Source: Peribacillus glennii
Lineage (GTDB): Bacteria > Bacillota > Bacilli > Bacillales > DSM-1321
Assembly: GCF_003429105.1 (NCBI RefSeq)
Contig: NZ_QVTD01000003.1
Location: 248,001 to 312,000, forward strand
Direction of reading: 5' to 3'
DNA length: 64,000 nt
Every line of letters starts with the position of its first letter. The first letter of the stretch is position 1. Shown here piece by piece: positions 32,305 to 41,888 of the stretch. The notes below the pieces were generated by a model that searched no databases, was not told where the DNA came from, and was given only the letters and a program-made list of their open reading frames with translations. The position numbers were made by a program, and so were the translations under genes.

Positions 32305-32332
32305 AGCAGCCAAATATAAGTGGCTGCTTTTT
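32305..32332 (+). terminator. Intrinsic terminator
   Basis: AGCAGCCA pairs with TGGCTGCT over an 8-nt loop, then TTTT. It ends the GRDP-like gene 19 bp before. Confidence 0.92.
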
Positions 32333-32905
32333 AAGGTCGTTTGTCTCGTTTTTTCGTACCTGCTCTTCTGCAAAGGCTCATAAACCTAGAGTTTTTTATT
32401 ATTACCTTATGTTTTGTTTTGAATTTTTATTGGGTTTTGGAGTTGTAAAAATATATTCTATCGAGATTATTTTTGAGATACAACTTGGAGTTAATTTCAT
32501 CTTAGTCTATTTTTCATTTATATCTTAACGTACCCTCTAGGAGCAGCCTGTTTAGAATTCACTGCCCCGAATACATTACTGATGAATATTTTATGTTACA
32601 TTCAGAGGATGTAAATCTTTGAAAAATATATAGCGGGCGCCGCTGCCAAGGAGGTTCCTTTAACCCCAAACAGGTCTTATTGACTTTTTCACTAGAATTA
32701 GTAAACCACCTTAATAAACAAAAAAAGATGGACTCAGCCATCTTTTTTCTAATTTAATAGATTAATTTATTTTACTTGACTTTATCAATAATGATGTATC
32801 ACTTCTCCACATTGCCAATAAACATGTCATTTCTTATGAAGCTCTTGACCGATGAACAAGTAGCAAATATCACCTCAGGAAATACTGCTCTAAATTAAAA
32901 TGGAC
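32333..32905. other. Intergenic region with one terminator
   Basis: No coding frame is supported. A perfect 11-bp stem with A- and T-runs on its two sides (32721-32731 with 32738-32748) is a bidirectional-type terminator that probably ends the SDR transcript coming from the right. Confidence 0.6.
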
Positions 32906-33658
32906 CTAAACAGTAAGGGCACCCCCATCGACCACAATGGTCGTTCCCGTAATATAGGATGAATCGTCAGATGCCAGAAAAAGGACTGTTTTCGCAACTT
33001 CTTCAGGCTGTCCTACCCGCCGGAGGGCGTTGCTGGTTGAAATGATCGGCCATTTCCTTTTGTCACTTTTCCAGCCTTCGATAATGGCCGTATCAATGAC
33101 TCCCGGAGCAATGGCGTTCACGCGTATGTTTTTTCCTCCATATTCCAACGCTGCATTCTTCGTTAAAATGACCACACCTCCCTTGGAAGCATTATAAGGA
33201 GAAACGAATTTCTTTCCCTTCAAGCCAAGAATGCTTGATGTGTTAATGATGGAACCTCCACCACGTGCTTCCATTTCAGGAATCGCATATTTCATGCCAA
33301 GAAAAACACCTTTCAGGTTGATATCGACAACACGGTCCCACTCGTCAATTGGCATGTCCGCAAGCTTTACTTCTGCATTGCCAACCCCAGCATTATTGAA
33401 TAAAATATCAAGTCCTTTATATTCTTCGATGGTTTTGTTTATCAATTCCAGTACTTCATCCGGATTGGCCATATTTACGTTTACACTAAGGGCCTCGCCG
33501 CCCCCTTTTTTTATAAAACTCATCGTTTCATAAGCCAGCTTTTCATTCACGTCCGCAACCACTACCTTTGCACCTTCCTCCGCAAAGAGGGCAGCGGTGG
33601 CACGGCCGATTCCTCCCCCTCCACCCGTAATGATCGCTACTTTATTTTGTAATCTCAT
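32906..33658 (-). CDS. Short-chain dehydrogenase/reductase
   Basis: About 250 residues from ATG 33658 behind GGGAGGTG; an upstream start would add 26 residues that overlap the operator. It is a classical SDR: cofactor loop [19 protein letters not shown], catalytic Ser in SSILG and Tyr-x3-Lys in YNASKGG. Asp in VVADVNE favours NAD over NADP. The substrate is unknown. It has its own promoter and palindromic operator. Confidence 0.88.
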   Translation of the reverse strand: MRLQNKVAIITGGGGGIGRATAALFAEEGAKVVVADVNEKLAYETMSFIKKGGGEALSVNVNMANPDEVLELINKTIEEYKGLDILFNNAGVGNAEVKLADMPIDEWDRVVDINLKGVFLGMKYAIPEMEARGGGSIINTSSILGLKGKKFVSPYNASKGGVVILTKNAALEYGGKNIRVNAIAPGVIDTAIIEGWKSDKRKWPIISTSNALRRVGQPEEVAKTVLFLASDDSSYITGTTIVVDGGALTV

Positions 33659-33738
33659 ATACAGCACCTCCCTGAAAAATTTTTGATAAAGCAGTACCTC
33701 CATAAAGTTCCGCTCTATGGAATATCGAACAGGCACAT

Positions 33739-33791
33739 ATACCGACTGGTTAGTATGATGATATTATACGCAATGTATTCAGACTATTCAA
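33739..33791 (-). promoter_or_regulatory. SigA promoter with TetR-like operator for the SDR gene
   Basis: On the minus strand TTGAAT (33786-33791), a 17-bp spacer and TATAAT (33763-33768) form a near-consensus promoter. Just downstream lies the palindrome ATACCGACTGGTTAGTAT (33739-33756), whose symmetry is ATAC-2-AC-2-GT-2-GTAT, the size and type used by TetR-family repressors. It overlaps the expected transcription start. No regulator gene is adjacent. Confidence 0.72.
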
Positions 33792-34061
33792 ATACTTTCG
33801 AACGCTCTCTTTTAAGGTAAAAATCATTCCGGTTTATTTTTCCCCGATTTAAATTCACCCGCCATGGGTTCGGAATTCAGGAATAACATGTACAAGCGGC
33901 TGTCATTACCAGGTAGCCGCTTGTTCGATTGAAGAGTTAATACTAACCACAGTTAATATCCATTTTTTTGTAAAATATGCCGGATAAATATCTTATCCTC
34001 AACAAAAAGAAGACGTTTGATAGGTGAAAAACAAACAGACAACAATTAAGGAAATGTTTGT

Positions 34062-35081
34062 TCATCGGCGCCTGGCAATCTCAAGGCCCTCGATCGATAA
34101 CGTATAGGTTAACGCATGTTTCAACGTATTAAAGCACTTGAAACGCTGAATATCAACCTTGCTTTCCACCATCCCCATGCTTACAGCAGGTGATATTCCT
34201 ACGAGGAAAGTTTCGGCGCCCAATAGATTGACAGCCTGTGTAATATTGCGCAACACAGCAGGCGTGAATTCATCAAGCTCCCTCACAGCCGTAAGGTCGA
34301 GCAGCAGGTATTTCGTTTCAAATCCAATTACTCCGGCCAGGATCTTTTCTGTCAGTTGTGAGGCGAGCGAGTCTTCAAATTTGCCGAATAGCGGGATTAC
34401 GACGATATGGTCTAAAACCGGAATAACAGGAGAAGACAGTTCCCTGATTGTGTTGGTAAGTTCATGTTTTTTTTCTTCAACCATGGATTTAAGCTGCTTG
34501 ATTTGTTCTTGCTCTTTGGTTCGAACCCGGCTGGAAAGATTGTCCGCAGGGCCGCTTGAAGATCGGAAGATTTCAATCACGGAATAGCCAAGGCCGGCCA
34601 CGTGTCTTTCCGAAAAACGGTACCACATATCCTCATTAAATAGTACACTAAACAGTCCTGCCAAATGCGCTGCCATAAAAATGGGTCTGAGGGTATGCTC
34701 ATCACTCAATGCAAAATTAATTTTCGTTTCCCTTTTATTGTCTAGCTTCAAGATGACCATTTTCTTTTCCTCTGAAAGATGTTCAAATTCAATCCTGCCC
34801 CATCCCCCATTAGCGTAGATCCGGGCAAGCGTTTTTAATATTTCTTGTACACCCTGGCCAGTATGTATTTTTTTCGCCATCATTTTTCCTGTACGGAATC
34901 CAGAAGCCTCCAAAAACGCTTCTGAATGCTCAAATCCTAAGAGTTCCTCCATTGTAGCCATGAAGCCTTCCAGGATGATCTGCAGGTTTTCTATTACTGT
35001 TGCCTCGCCATTATAAATAAGACTATCTATTTTACTGCCGAAATCATCTTCGTTTATATTTTTCTTACTGTCAGCAGACAT
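34062..35081 (-). CDS. RsbR-like STAS protein with Asp/Glu at both phosphosites
   Basis: About 339 residues from ATG 35081 (GGAG at 8 nt). The C-terminal STAS domain (about 218-330) resembles RsbR: IPVLDHIVVIPLFGKFEDS, LLLDLTAVRELDEFTPAVL and FLVGISPAV. The two residues aligned with RsbR Thr171 and Thr205 are Asp237 and Glu271, with the same 34-residue spacing, so both are acidic. The N-terminal half is not the RsbR globin type; LRPIFMAAHLAGLFSVL and EDMWYRFSERHVAGLGY suggest a V4R-like sensor fold (tentative). A coiled linker (about 185-212) joins them. It may act as a constitutively phospho-mimetic stressosome partner. Confidence 0.8.
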   Translation of the reverse strand: MSADSKKNINEDDFGSKIDSLIYNGEATVIENLQIILEGFMATMEELLGFEHSEAFLEASGFRTGKMMAKKIHTGQGVQEILKTLARIYANGGWGRIEFEHLSEEKKMVILKLDNKRETKINFALSDEHTLRPIFMAAHLAGLFSVLFNEDMWYRFSERHVAGLGYSVIEIFRSSSGPADNLSSRVRTKEQEQIKQLKSMVEEKKHELTNTIRELSSPVIPVLDHIVVIPLFGKFEDSLASQLTEKILAGVIGFETKYLLLDLTAVRELDEFTPAVLRNITQAVNLLGAETFLVGISPAVSMGMVESKVDIQRFKCFNTLKHALTYTLSIEGLEIARRR

Positions 35082-35399
35082 ATCCACGGCTCCTTTCTAA
35101 AACCAATATACTTGAAAATAGAAAAATCGCGAAAGCATTCTAGAAATGTATATCGAATTTTTTAACAAGCTCATCTTCCATGATCCTAAATCTATTTATC
35201 TACATCTTTCCTACGTCTTTTGCAACGATTTTAGCAATAACCATTAATAGTGGCGGCATCCCGTTCCTTTAAGACAACTACAATAGACGTCATAACCTGT
35301 TGTTTAGGTCCCTTGGTTCCCACATGGCTTCTCCATCAAAATCCATACATTCAGTTAAGTTGATAAAGGCCCTGGGATGGATCCAGTGCCTCCACCTAT
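35082..35399. other. Intergenic region, nothing supported
   Basis: About 320 bp without a convincing gene or terminator between the STAS gene and the MFS pseudogene. Confidence 0.5.
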
Positions 35400-36079
35400 T
35401 TATAATTTTAGCGAATTTTCTGCACCTTTTACAAATAATTGTTTTCCTTTATATGCGATACTACTGGCAAAAAAGAGGGTACAGCCGGCGATCAGGAAGG
35501 CAATGCGTACTCCGTATAAATCGGCCAATCCCCCCATGATCAGCACTGCTATTCCATAGGTTCCCGTTCCAATGGCACCCAACGAAGTATGCACGGTTGT
35601 CAATTTTTCCTTTGGTACACTATTCTGGACCACCCTTTGCAATGGAATGTTTTTTAACTGCCCGGCAACGCCAATCAAGCCGGATAATGCTAAAGCTATA
35701 TTGCGCACCCATCAAGTAAAGCTATCGCCGCAATCATCGGAAAGAAAACAAAATTGTTTGATGGATTGATGCCTTTCATCATGAAAAATCCCAGTCCAAA
35801 CATAATGAACGTCTTGCCTAGTTGGCTCCAGAGCATCAGTGTTTTTAACGTAACCCTGACCAGCAGCAGCGGTGTCATCAGGCTTGAGACAAACATGGCT
35901 AAGGTGATTGTGAATGGAACAATGGAGACTGCAGCTGCAGAACCGTTCAGCTTATAAATGATGCTAATGATGCTGACAATATAAAGGACATCACCAATAT
36001 TCGCTAAAGACTGGCCAATCATTAAATTTATGAGATTATTTGATTTCAAGTTTATCCCCCTTTTTAAGAAAGATATCAA
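35400..36079 (-). pseudogene. MFS transporter pseudogene, internally deleted
   Basis: The N-terminal part (35696-36079) has LINLMIGQSLANIGDVLYIV, helices 1-4 and IAALDGCA-like IALLDGCAI, which in intact genes continues into NPIRN-type sequence. It joins, with a frame change, to a C-terminal part (35400-35708) with VVQNSVPKEKLTTVHTSLGA and further helices. Roughly 170-200 middle residues are missing, so the product is not functional. Confidence 0.82.
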
Positions 36080-36158
36080 ATAAATGGGGATTTTAGATTG
36101 GACTGTTTATCATTGGTCTTCTCCTTAAATAGAAGCAAAGGTGGGGGATCAGGAATAG

Positions 36159-36434
36159 CTAATTTGCATTATGCAATACGTTCAACGCAATATGTTCATC
36201 TTCTTTTTTTACATAAATATCGTATTGGGTCATATCCTTGAAGCGGCTAGGTTCTTCCAGGTTCACAGGGCTTTTTGTTTTGTATAACACGCCGCCCTGT
36301 TTTAACTTGCCAATCACTCTAAAATAATCATCATGTCCAAACGCAGTGTAAACCAGCTTCCAATTCCTGTTAAAAACCATTTTTAAAGATAGGAAAACGA
36401 TTAAAGCAAGAATGATAGCAATCGCCAATTTCAA
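36159..36434 (-). CDS. Small protein with N-terminal membrane segment
   Basis: 91 residues starting at TTG after GGGGTGATATA. Residues 1-20 are a membrane segment. The rest contains AFGHDDYFRVIGKLKQGGVL and YDIYVKKEDEHIALNVLHN. The second part resembles small DUF2007-like signal-transducing domains in length and style, but I am not certain of the family. It is monocistronic and divergent from the next gene. Confidence 0.6.
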   Translation of the reverse strand: MKLAIAIILALIVFLSLKMVFNRNWKLVYTAFGHDDYFRVIGKLKQGGVLYKTKSPVNLEEPSRFKDMTQYDIYVKKEDEHIALNVLHNAN

Positions 36435-36601
36435 TATATCACCCCATTTTATACGGATTTGGCGTGAATCCCGTTGATAATTCTAAATATTATAACATAT
36501 GCCTTATAGCCTGGTAACTGGACTGTATATTGTTTTGGGTTTTTCCTGTACGATTTTTCCTGTAATATTAAGTAATAAGATTGTAAGGAGGATAACCTAC
36601 A

Positions 36602-37309
36602 TTGTTCACGACTATACCGCCAAAAGATGGATACTTGTTATTCGAAAATGAAGATGATTATCTGATAAAAATCAAGGACTGGGGGCTTGTATCAGCTTCA
36701 GCGAAATCGCCTAAGCGGGAGTTTCTTTATAAACGGGAAAACACTACATACACCGTATCCATCAAAGGCTATGAAATAAATGGGTCCCATGAGACAGCTG
36801 TGGTCTCCTTTTCCAATGACGCCCTTCATTGTGTACATCCTGCATTCCTGAAGGAAATGCAGAGCCCATCATTCGGCAGGGAGTCGGTATTGGATATACC
36901 GTCACAGACATCTGAGGGTGAGTTGCCTGAAACTGGAGAGCGAGTTGAAGAACCAAAATCTGAAAAACCTAAGGTTCACAAGCAAACGAAGGATAAATCG
37001 CCAAAAAAAGTGCTTGATCTTCCAAGTGAAAAAGTATCATTTGAAGCCGTGTTAGAGGAATTTACAACAAAATACAACCATTTTAACGAAAGCGAGGATG
37101 AAATCCTAATTCTGGGACAGGTCAGAATCGTAACGGAAAATACGATCGAAATCGGCGAAGCGTGGTGCGGATATAGCAAAACCCTGAAGAAACTTGAACT
37201 GCAGGTTGGGGACTTGATCACCTTTGATGCAAAGATCGTCGATAAAAAGCTCAACAAAGACATTCGATACAAAATTAATAATCCTTCTAAAATCACTAAG
37301 AAATCTTGA
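36602..37309 (+). CDS. Hypothetical protein with C-terminal OB-like segment
   Basis: 235 residues beginning at TTG ten bases after AAGGAGG. The N-terminal part (FTTIPPKDGYLLFENEDDYL) and the C-terminal part (QVRIVTENTIEIGEAWCGYS, later LQVGDLITFDAKIVDKKL) are separated by a charged Lys/Pro/Glu linker (about 95-140). The last segment looks like an OB-fold nucleic-acid-binding barrel. Function is unknown. A strong terminator follows. Confidence 0.62.
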   Translation: MFTTIPPKDGYLLFENEDDYLIKIKDWGLVSASAKSPKREFLYKRENTTYTVSIKGYEINGSHETAVVSFSNDALHCVHPAFLKEMQSPSFGRESVLDIPSQTSEGELPETGERVEEPKSEKPKVHKQTKDKSPKKVLDLPSEKVSFEAVLEEFTTKYNHFNESEDEILILGQVRIVTENTIEIGEAWCGYSKTLKKLELQVGDLITFDAKIVDKKLNKDIRYKINNPSKITKKS

Positions 37310-37322
37310 ACTTGCCTGATAG

Positions 37323-37357
37323 AAAAGGATGATCGATTTCTCCGATCATCCTTTTTT
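37323..37357 (+). terminator. Intrinsic terminator
   Basis: AAAAGGATGATCG pairs with CGATCATCCTTTT and is followed by more T residues, 14 bp after the preceding stop. Confidence 0.93.
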
Positions 37358-37406
37358 AGCAATACTAAAGTTTAACACATCTTCTATTATATAAAGCAGA
37401 ACCAGA

Positions 37407-37914
37407 CTAAATGTAAGGCTTTATGACCCCGCCTGTAATAGACCTAACTGCTCCTCTGTCTTCTCCTTTAAAAAAGCTCGCCAATCGGCTAGTTATTGTA
37501 CTGCCAGGTCTTTTATTTTTCGTTAGGCTAGATCCTGCAAACTCAACCGATGCTTGATATTATGGTTGGCATATGGAAGCTTTGAATAATCCCCACTAGA
37601 AATTGAGAGCATAATTCCTCCCTCTTCTTCAGATATCGAGTGTGTATAGGATATGATTACAGGTGAAAAATCGTCTTTCCATCGTAAACTGTACAAGTTG
37701 CGGCTCGAATACTATTACTACCCAATTTAGTATATTGCCTTTTTCCTGCCTGCAAGAGAATTTGCACTAGCCCTTATTCAATACATCATCCCCGTCAATC
37801 CTGCGGAAGCTCGACCCATTGCTGTATGATTTCAGATTTCGTTAATACGTCCCCAATCTTCATCAAAGGTGCATCAATTTTAATTTCTTAGTTCACAATA
37901 AAGTGTCTGCTCAT
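37407..37914 (-). pseudogene. Decayed SRPBCC (AHSA1-like) gene joined to an unknown gene tail
   Basis: ATG 37914 follows GGAGG, and the frame reads MSRHFIVN then a TAA. Beyond it pieces of one protein can be followed across stops and frameshifts: IKIDAPLMKIGDVLTKSEII, QQWVELPQD, VIVFEPQLVQFTM, ISYTHSISEEEGGIMLSISS and GDYSKLPY, then ASVEFAGSSL. These match the order of an SRPBCC/AHSA1 START-fold protein. After about 37516 the frame runs into [20 protein letters not shown] and stops at 37407; this tail belongs to something else and contains the 38-bp repeat. Confidence 0.65.
37445..37482. repeat. 38-bp repeat (copy 2)
   Basis: Inverted relative to 30498-30535, with three mismatches. Here it is read on the minus strand inside a longer open stretch ending GGVIKPYI. 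It is the better-preserved coding context of the two copies. Confidence 0.75.
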
Positions 37915-38108
37915 TATTTTCCTCCAGTTTTATACTTTTACTATAAGGGTAAAACTGATTGAATTAACATTTTACATATTTAAAGGAGCTAAACTAAAGA
38001 ATTTTTATTTGTACTAATACTGATAATAATAAGTTTGGTCTTCAAAAGACATATTTCTATTATAAGCCATGATTGATAAAACAAAAAAAATATATGGGAG
38101 GAGAATTG

Positions 38109-38534
38109 ATGTTAAAGCAAATCAGAAACAAATGGCCCATCCTCCGAATTTCCGTCATTCTTCAAATAGTATTAAATACAGCTCTTATCTTGTTGGCGAT
38201 CATTCTAAGCGTATTGCTCGTAAAGGAAATCGTGTATTTGATCAGCGTTTCTGTTTTTAACCCGGGCATAGATATATACTATGAACTGCTTGAGCGTATC
38301 ATGGTTTTCTTTTTGTACTTTGAGTTCATCGCCATGATTGTGAAATATTTTCAAGAGGAATATCATTTTCCTATCCGCTATTTTCTTTACATTGGAATTA
38401 CGGCCATGATAAGGCTGATTATCGTTTATCATGAAAACCCTGTCCACACGCTGCTGTTCAGCCTGGCTATTCTGGTTTTGATTATCGGTTTCTATATTAT
38501 GAATTCAGTAACGGGAAGAACGGGAAAATATTAG
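38109..38534 (+). CDS. psiE: PsiE-family membrane protein
   Basis: 141 residues from ATG 38109 behind GGGAGGAG; a longer in-frame start adds 12 residues. Four hydrophobic segments and the core YELLERIMVFFLYFEFIAMI, HFPIRYFLYIGITAMIRLII fit the phosphate-starvation-inducible PsiE family. Its biochemical role is unknown. It is monocistronic and not near the pst operon. Confidence 0.85.
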   Translation: MLKQIRNKWPILRISVILQIVLNTALILLAIILSVLLVKEIVYLISVSVFNPGIDIYYELLERIMVFFLYFEFIAMIVKYFQEEYHFPIRYFLYIGITAMIRLIIVYHENPVHTLLFSLAILVLIIGFYIMNSVTGRTGKY

Positions 38535-38641
38535 AAGATTAAAGAAAATAATTGACTTATAGCACTGCACAGCGAAAAAGCAAGGGAAGCAAAAGCCCGT
38601 GCTTTTTCAATACTGTTGATCTTTTGGGATGCCCAGGTGGC

Positions 38642-39238
38642 TTAGCCTTTAGTTTTCTTCTTTTCATTCTTGGAAGTCATGCCTCCCGATAGGATAAACT
38701 TCATTGCATCTTCCGGTTTTACATCGATAACCTCAAGTTCATCCTTGGGGATCAGAAATGTAAAGCCTGCTACCTGAAAGGTTTGCTGAATATAAACAGC
38801 TGCATAGTTCTTTAATGGATCGTGAAGGCTTTCCAAATCTTCTGCCGTGATAAAGCCCATGCTTTTCATATTCGTTCCGGGTATCGTAACAAGGACTACC
38901 TTTGAAAACGACTTTTTCTCGCCAAGGAACGAATTGATAGTATCCTTGCTGACAGAATAAATGGTCTTGACTATCGGAATGTTCTCAAGAAGCCTGTCTA
39001 TCAGCCTGAAAATCGTTCCTGTCAGGAACTTTGTCGACAGCCATCCCAGTAAGGTGATGAGCACAATAGTCACCAGCAGCCCTATACCTGGTATATAATC
39101 GTCCTCTAAGTATGGTTTTAAGACATTTCCAAGGATTCCGTCCAGGAACATGAAGGTTTTATAAACCACATACACCACCAGAATAATCGGTACAATCGTT
39201 AAAACCCCGTTAATGAAATTTCGTACAAGGCGCTTCAT
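38642..39238 (-). CDS. DUF502 membrane protein
   Basis: A 198-residue protein with two membrane segments (about 10-30 and 50-70). The family features are RNFINGVLTIVPIILVVYVV at the N-terminus and a soluble domain with IPIVKTIYSVSKDTINSFLG and LVTIPGTNMKSMGFIT. Function is not established. ATG follows GCAGGAG. Confidence 0.88.
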   Translation of the reverse strand: MKRLVRNFINGVLTIVPIILVVYVVYKTFMFLDGILGNVLKPYLEDDYIPGIGLLVTIVLITLLGWLSTKFLTGTIFRLIDRLLENIPIVKTIYSVSKDTINSFLGEKKSFSKVVLVTIPGTNMKSMGFITAEDLESLHDPLKNYAAVYIQQTFQVAGFTFLIPKDELEVIDVKPEDAMKFILSGGMTSKNEKKKTKG

Positions 39239-39335
39239 TACTTTCTCCTGCTTTTTATAAATAATAGATTGCTTTTCCTATTATTCCATATTTCTTCACA
39301 ACGGACAATTTCTTATTAAGATATATTCTTTTACA

Positions 39336-40649
39336 TCATAGCTTTGGCGCATAATTCTTGTTACAGGCTTTGGCAAGTCCATTCAAATGTGTATTTAAAT
39401 ATTTTTCGTCAAGGCTGAGCCATTCTTCGGCCCTGATCCCTTCAACGATATATTCTGAAAAGCGCCACACCTCATCCTTTGTTTTTTGCCCATTGGTTTC
39501 GGCGACCAGTGTTAAAGCTTTTAGGATTGCGGCCATTACAGAAACATCCGCTCGTCCGTAGTGGCGGATTTGAAAGAAGCTATCGTATAGGTAATCGGAG
39601 AATGTCGGCCTTTCCAGGATGATCCTTACGTTTCCATGTTCATCGCAATAATATGGGACATCAGGTTGAACCTTTGCGATTTTCGTCAGGACTTGGCCCA
39701 ATTGCTGAAGGCAGTTTATCGCAGTTTCAGGATCATTTTTTCCTGGTGCAATCGCCCGCAAAGCAATTTCCGCCAACTTTTGGATACCAAGCTTCACATC
39801 TTCCATTGATTCTTGATCTGCTGTAATAAAAATAAATTCCAGAAGGTTTGCATTCAATGGTTCTTTGCTATTCCACACGGTTAAAAGAGGAGTATCTACA
39901 TCGACATAATCGCCGGGGATTTTTTCAAATTTAATGATAAGATCCTCTTCTGCAGCAACCTTTATCATTTTTTCCAGTTCAACATATTGAATGTATCCTT
40001 GCCGCTTACTCTTTAGTTCTCCTGATTTTTCATTTTCAAGCCGTAAATCCTTATATTCAGATGAAGAACAAGGGGCATGCTCAACTTCCCTATGATTCTT
40101 CTCTATCGAGGTTAGTGTCTCCTTGGTGATATTCGAAATCAAATTCCCCACCTTGATCCATTCTGTTACATGATGGATTAAAAAAACGAACATGCCGAGG
40201 CAGACAAAAGCTACCAAAATCGCAAAGGACGGAACAATGAACGCATTGCCCGGCTCAGATTCCCTAACTTGAATTAGCAAAATAAGTGCGTAAATATAAC
40301 CTCCGATAAAGGTCCCAAGTCCATGCTGTATTTTTGATTCGGCATTAAAATTCTGCAAGGTTCGCGGGGAATACTGCGCCAAAAAAGTTGTTTCTACCAC
40401 TAAAATCGATGAAAATATGATGGTGGTCATTGTAAGTAAGGAAGTGGAAATGGCACTCAATATCGTTTGCGCTAAATCTTTATCAGTAAATAAAACAGCA
40501 GGCAGCCATTCCGTCGCTCCGTTTTGATCTGTAACAACACGGTCGATCTGCATACTAACGATTGCCAGGAAAAAAAAACAAAGGCCATATAGCGCCGGTG
40601 TTATCCAAAAATTTGCTTTTATTTTATTCAAAGCGAATTTCAGTGACAT
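39336..40649 (-). CDS. DUF2254 membrane protein
   Basis: 437 residues with four membrane segments in the first 170 and a large cytoplasmic region. The family signature is QTILSAISTSLLTMTTIIFS followed by SSILVVETTFLAQYSPRTL. Later segments include GDYVDVDTPLLTVW and AIAPGKNDPETAINCLQQL. Function is unknown. It is convergently placed with the DUF502 gene on the same strand but 100 bp apart, so co-transcription is possible. Confidence 0.88.
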   Translation of the reverse strand: MSLKFALNKIKANFWITPALYGLCFFFLAIVSMQIDRVVTDQNGATEWLPAVLFTDKDLAQTILSAISTSLLTMTTIIFSSILVVETTFLAQYSPRTLQNFNAESKIQHGLGTFIGGYIYALILLIQVRESEPGNAFIVPSFAILVAFVCLGMFVFLIHHVTEWIKVGNLISNITKETLTSIEKNHREVEHAPCSSSEYKDLRLENEKSGELKSKRQGYIQYVELEKMIKVAAEEDLIIKFEKIPGDYVDVDTPLLTVWNSKEPLNANLLEFIFITADQESMEDVKLGIQKLAEIALRAIAPGKNDPETAINCLQQLGQVLTKIAKVQPDVPYYCDEHGNVRIILERPTFSDYLYDSFFQIRHYGRADVSVMAAILKALTLVAETNGQKTKDEVWRFSEYIVEGIRAEEWLSLDEKYLNTHLNGLAKACNKNYAPKL

Positions 40650-40876
40650 GGCTCCATTCCCCCAAAAAATGATTTACAATACCACAAAGCGCATAAGATA
40701 AGCTTTTAACTTACCATCTTCTTTTGATTAATACCCAGTATTTCAATAATATAAATCATTTCAACTGATATTGGCGCTGCTTTTTATAATGCCCAATCAA
40801 AACATTAAAAAGTTTGAATCTAATATGGTAAAATATAAGGAATAATTTTTTATTATTAATTTGTAAGGAGGTTAAG

Positions 40877-41704
40877 ATGGAGACAAAAACCGTAAAAAAA
40901 GAATTAATAGATATTACAAAAAAAGTCATGGAGAAAAAAGAAGAATTGGCACAGCAGCGGCAAGACGCTGTCACTGACGATCGTTCAGAGAAAACAATCA
41001 ACGCTTTGACTTCCTGGAGGGAAAATCTTATTGAAATCTACGCCCAATCAATTTCAGAAGATCTGGAGATCACTTACGGGCATCTGAAAAAATGGGGGGA
41101 TCACATAGTCAATTTACTGGTAAATTTACAATTGCCATTGGACGTAGCAATTGAGGAAATTCGTTTCTATCGTGATACAATTGGCCAGATCATCAAAGAA
41201 GAAGCGAACGCCTACCAATTTACGATTGATGAGTTTTATGAAGTGCTGTCCCGGTTTGATTCTGTCGTTGACCGCGCCGTCCATTGGTTAAGCCTTTCCT
41301 ATTTGCGCAGCCACACGGCACAGATGCTTGCGGCAGAAGATACATTGCGGGAACTTACCATACCGGTTGTCCGTGTAACCGAACAAATAGGAGTACTTCC
41401 TATTGTAGGGGATATTGATACCAAGAGGGCCCAGCAATTAATGGATACTGCTCTGGCGCAAGGAACCCTGTTGAACCTGTCTTACTTGATTATTGATTTA
41501 TCAGGCGTGCCGATTATCGATACCCTGGTGGCAGACCAGATATTCAAAGTCATTACCGCACTTAAATTGGTCGGAATTGAAACCAAGTTAACCGGGATCA
41601 GGCCTGAAATTGCACAGACTATGGTAAACCTAGGAGTAAGCTTCCAGGATGTATACACCTTTTCAAGCCTTCATCAAGCTATTGCGCATTTGAATGGTTT
41701 ATAA
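40877..41704 (+). CDS. RsbR-type stressosome protein (RsbT co-antagonist)
   Basis: A 275-residue RsbR paralogue. The N-terminal 150 or so residues are the globin-like RsbR_N domain (ENLIEIYAQSISEDLEITYG, later VVDRAVHWLSLSYLR). The STAS domain has GDIDTKRAQQLMD and GVPIIDTLVADQIFKV; Thr182 and Thr216 correspond to RsbR Thr171 and Thr205, the sites phosphorylated by RsbT. It should join the stressosome that controls SigB. ATG follows AAGGAGG. No rsbS/rsbT genes are in the window. Confidence 0.93.
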   Translation: METKTVKKELIDITKKVMEKKEELAQQRQDAVTDDRSEKTINALTSWRENLIEIYAQSISEDLEITYGHLKKWGDHIVNLLVNLQLPLDVAIEEIRFYRDTIGQIIKEEANAYQFTIDEFYEVLSRFDSVVDRAVHWLSLSYLRSHTAQMLAAEDTLRELTIPVVRVTEQIGVLPIVGDIDTKRAQQLMDTALAQGTLLNLSYLIIDLSGVPIIDTLVADQIFKVITALKLVGIETKLTGIRPEIAQTMVNLGVSFQDVYTFSSLHQAIAHLNGL

Positions 41705-41797
41705 GTGCTTTTTTACTCGGCAGCGATGTATTCTACCCCACATTTAAATAGAAGCAGAGGGGATCAAATATTTCTGTACAAACAATGTTCATCATTA

Positions 41798-41832
41798 AAA
41801 AACGATCCTCCATTGGATGATCGCTTTCTTTT
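41798..41832 (+). terminator. Probable terminator
   Basis: An imperfect stem GATCCTCC/GGATGATC after an A-run and before CTTTCTTTTT, about 95 bp past the RsbR stop. Confidence 0.55.
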
Positions 41833-41888
41833 TGCAAAATTGCAGCTCAGTTGTCTCCATATGTAACGGATTTGGTCAAAATGGTGTC

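Noticed and set aside
35300-35559. Plus-strand frames over the MFS pseudogene
   Set aside because: They are antisense to readable MFS helices and lack ribosome binding sites.
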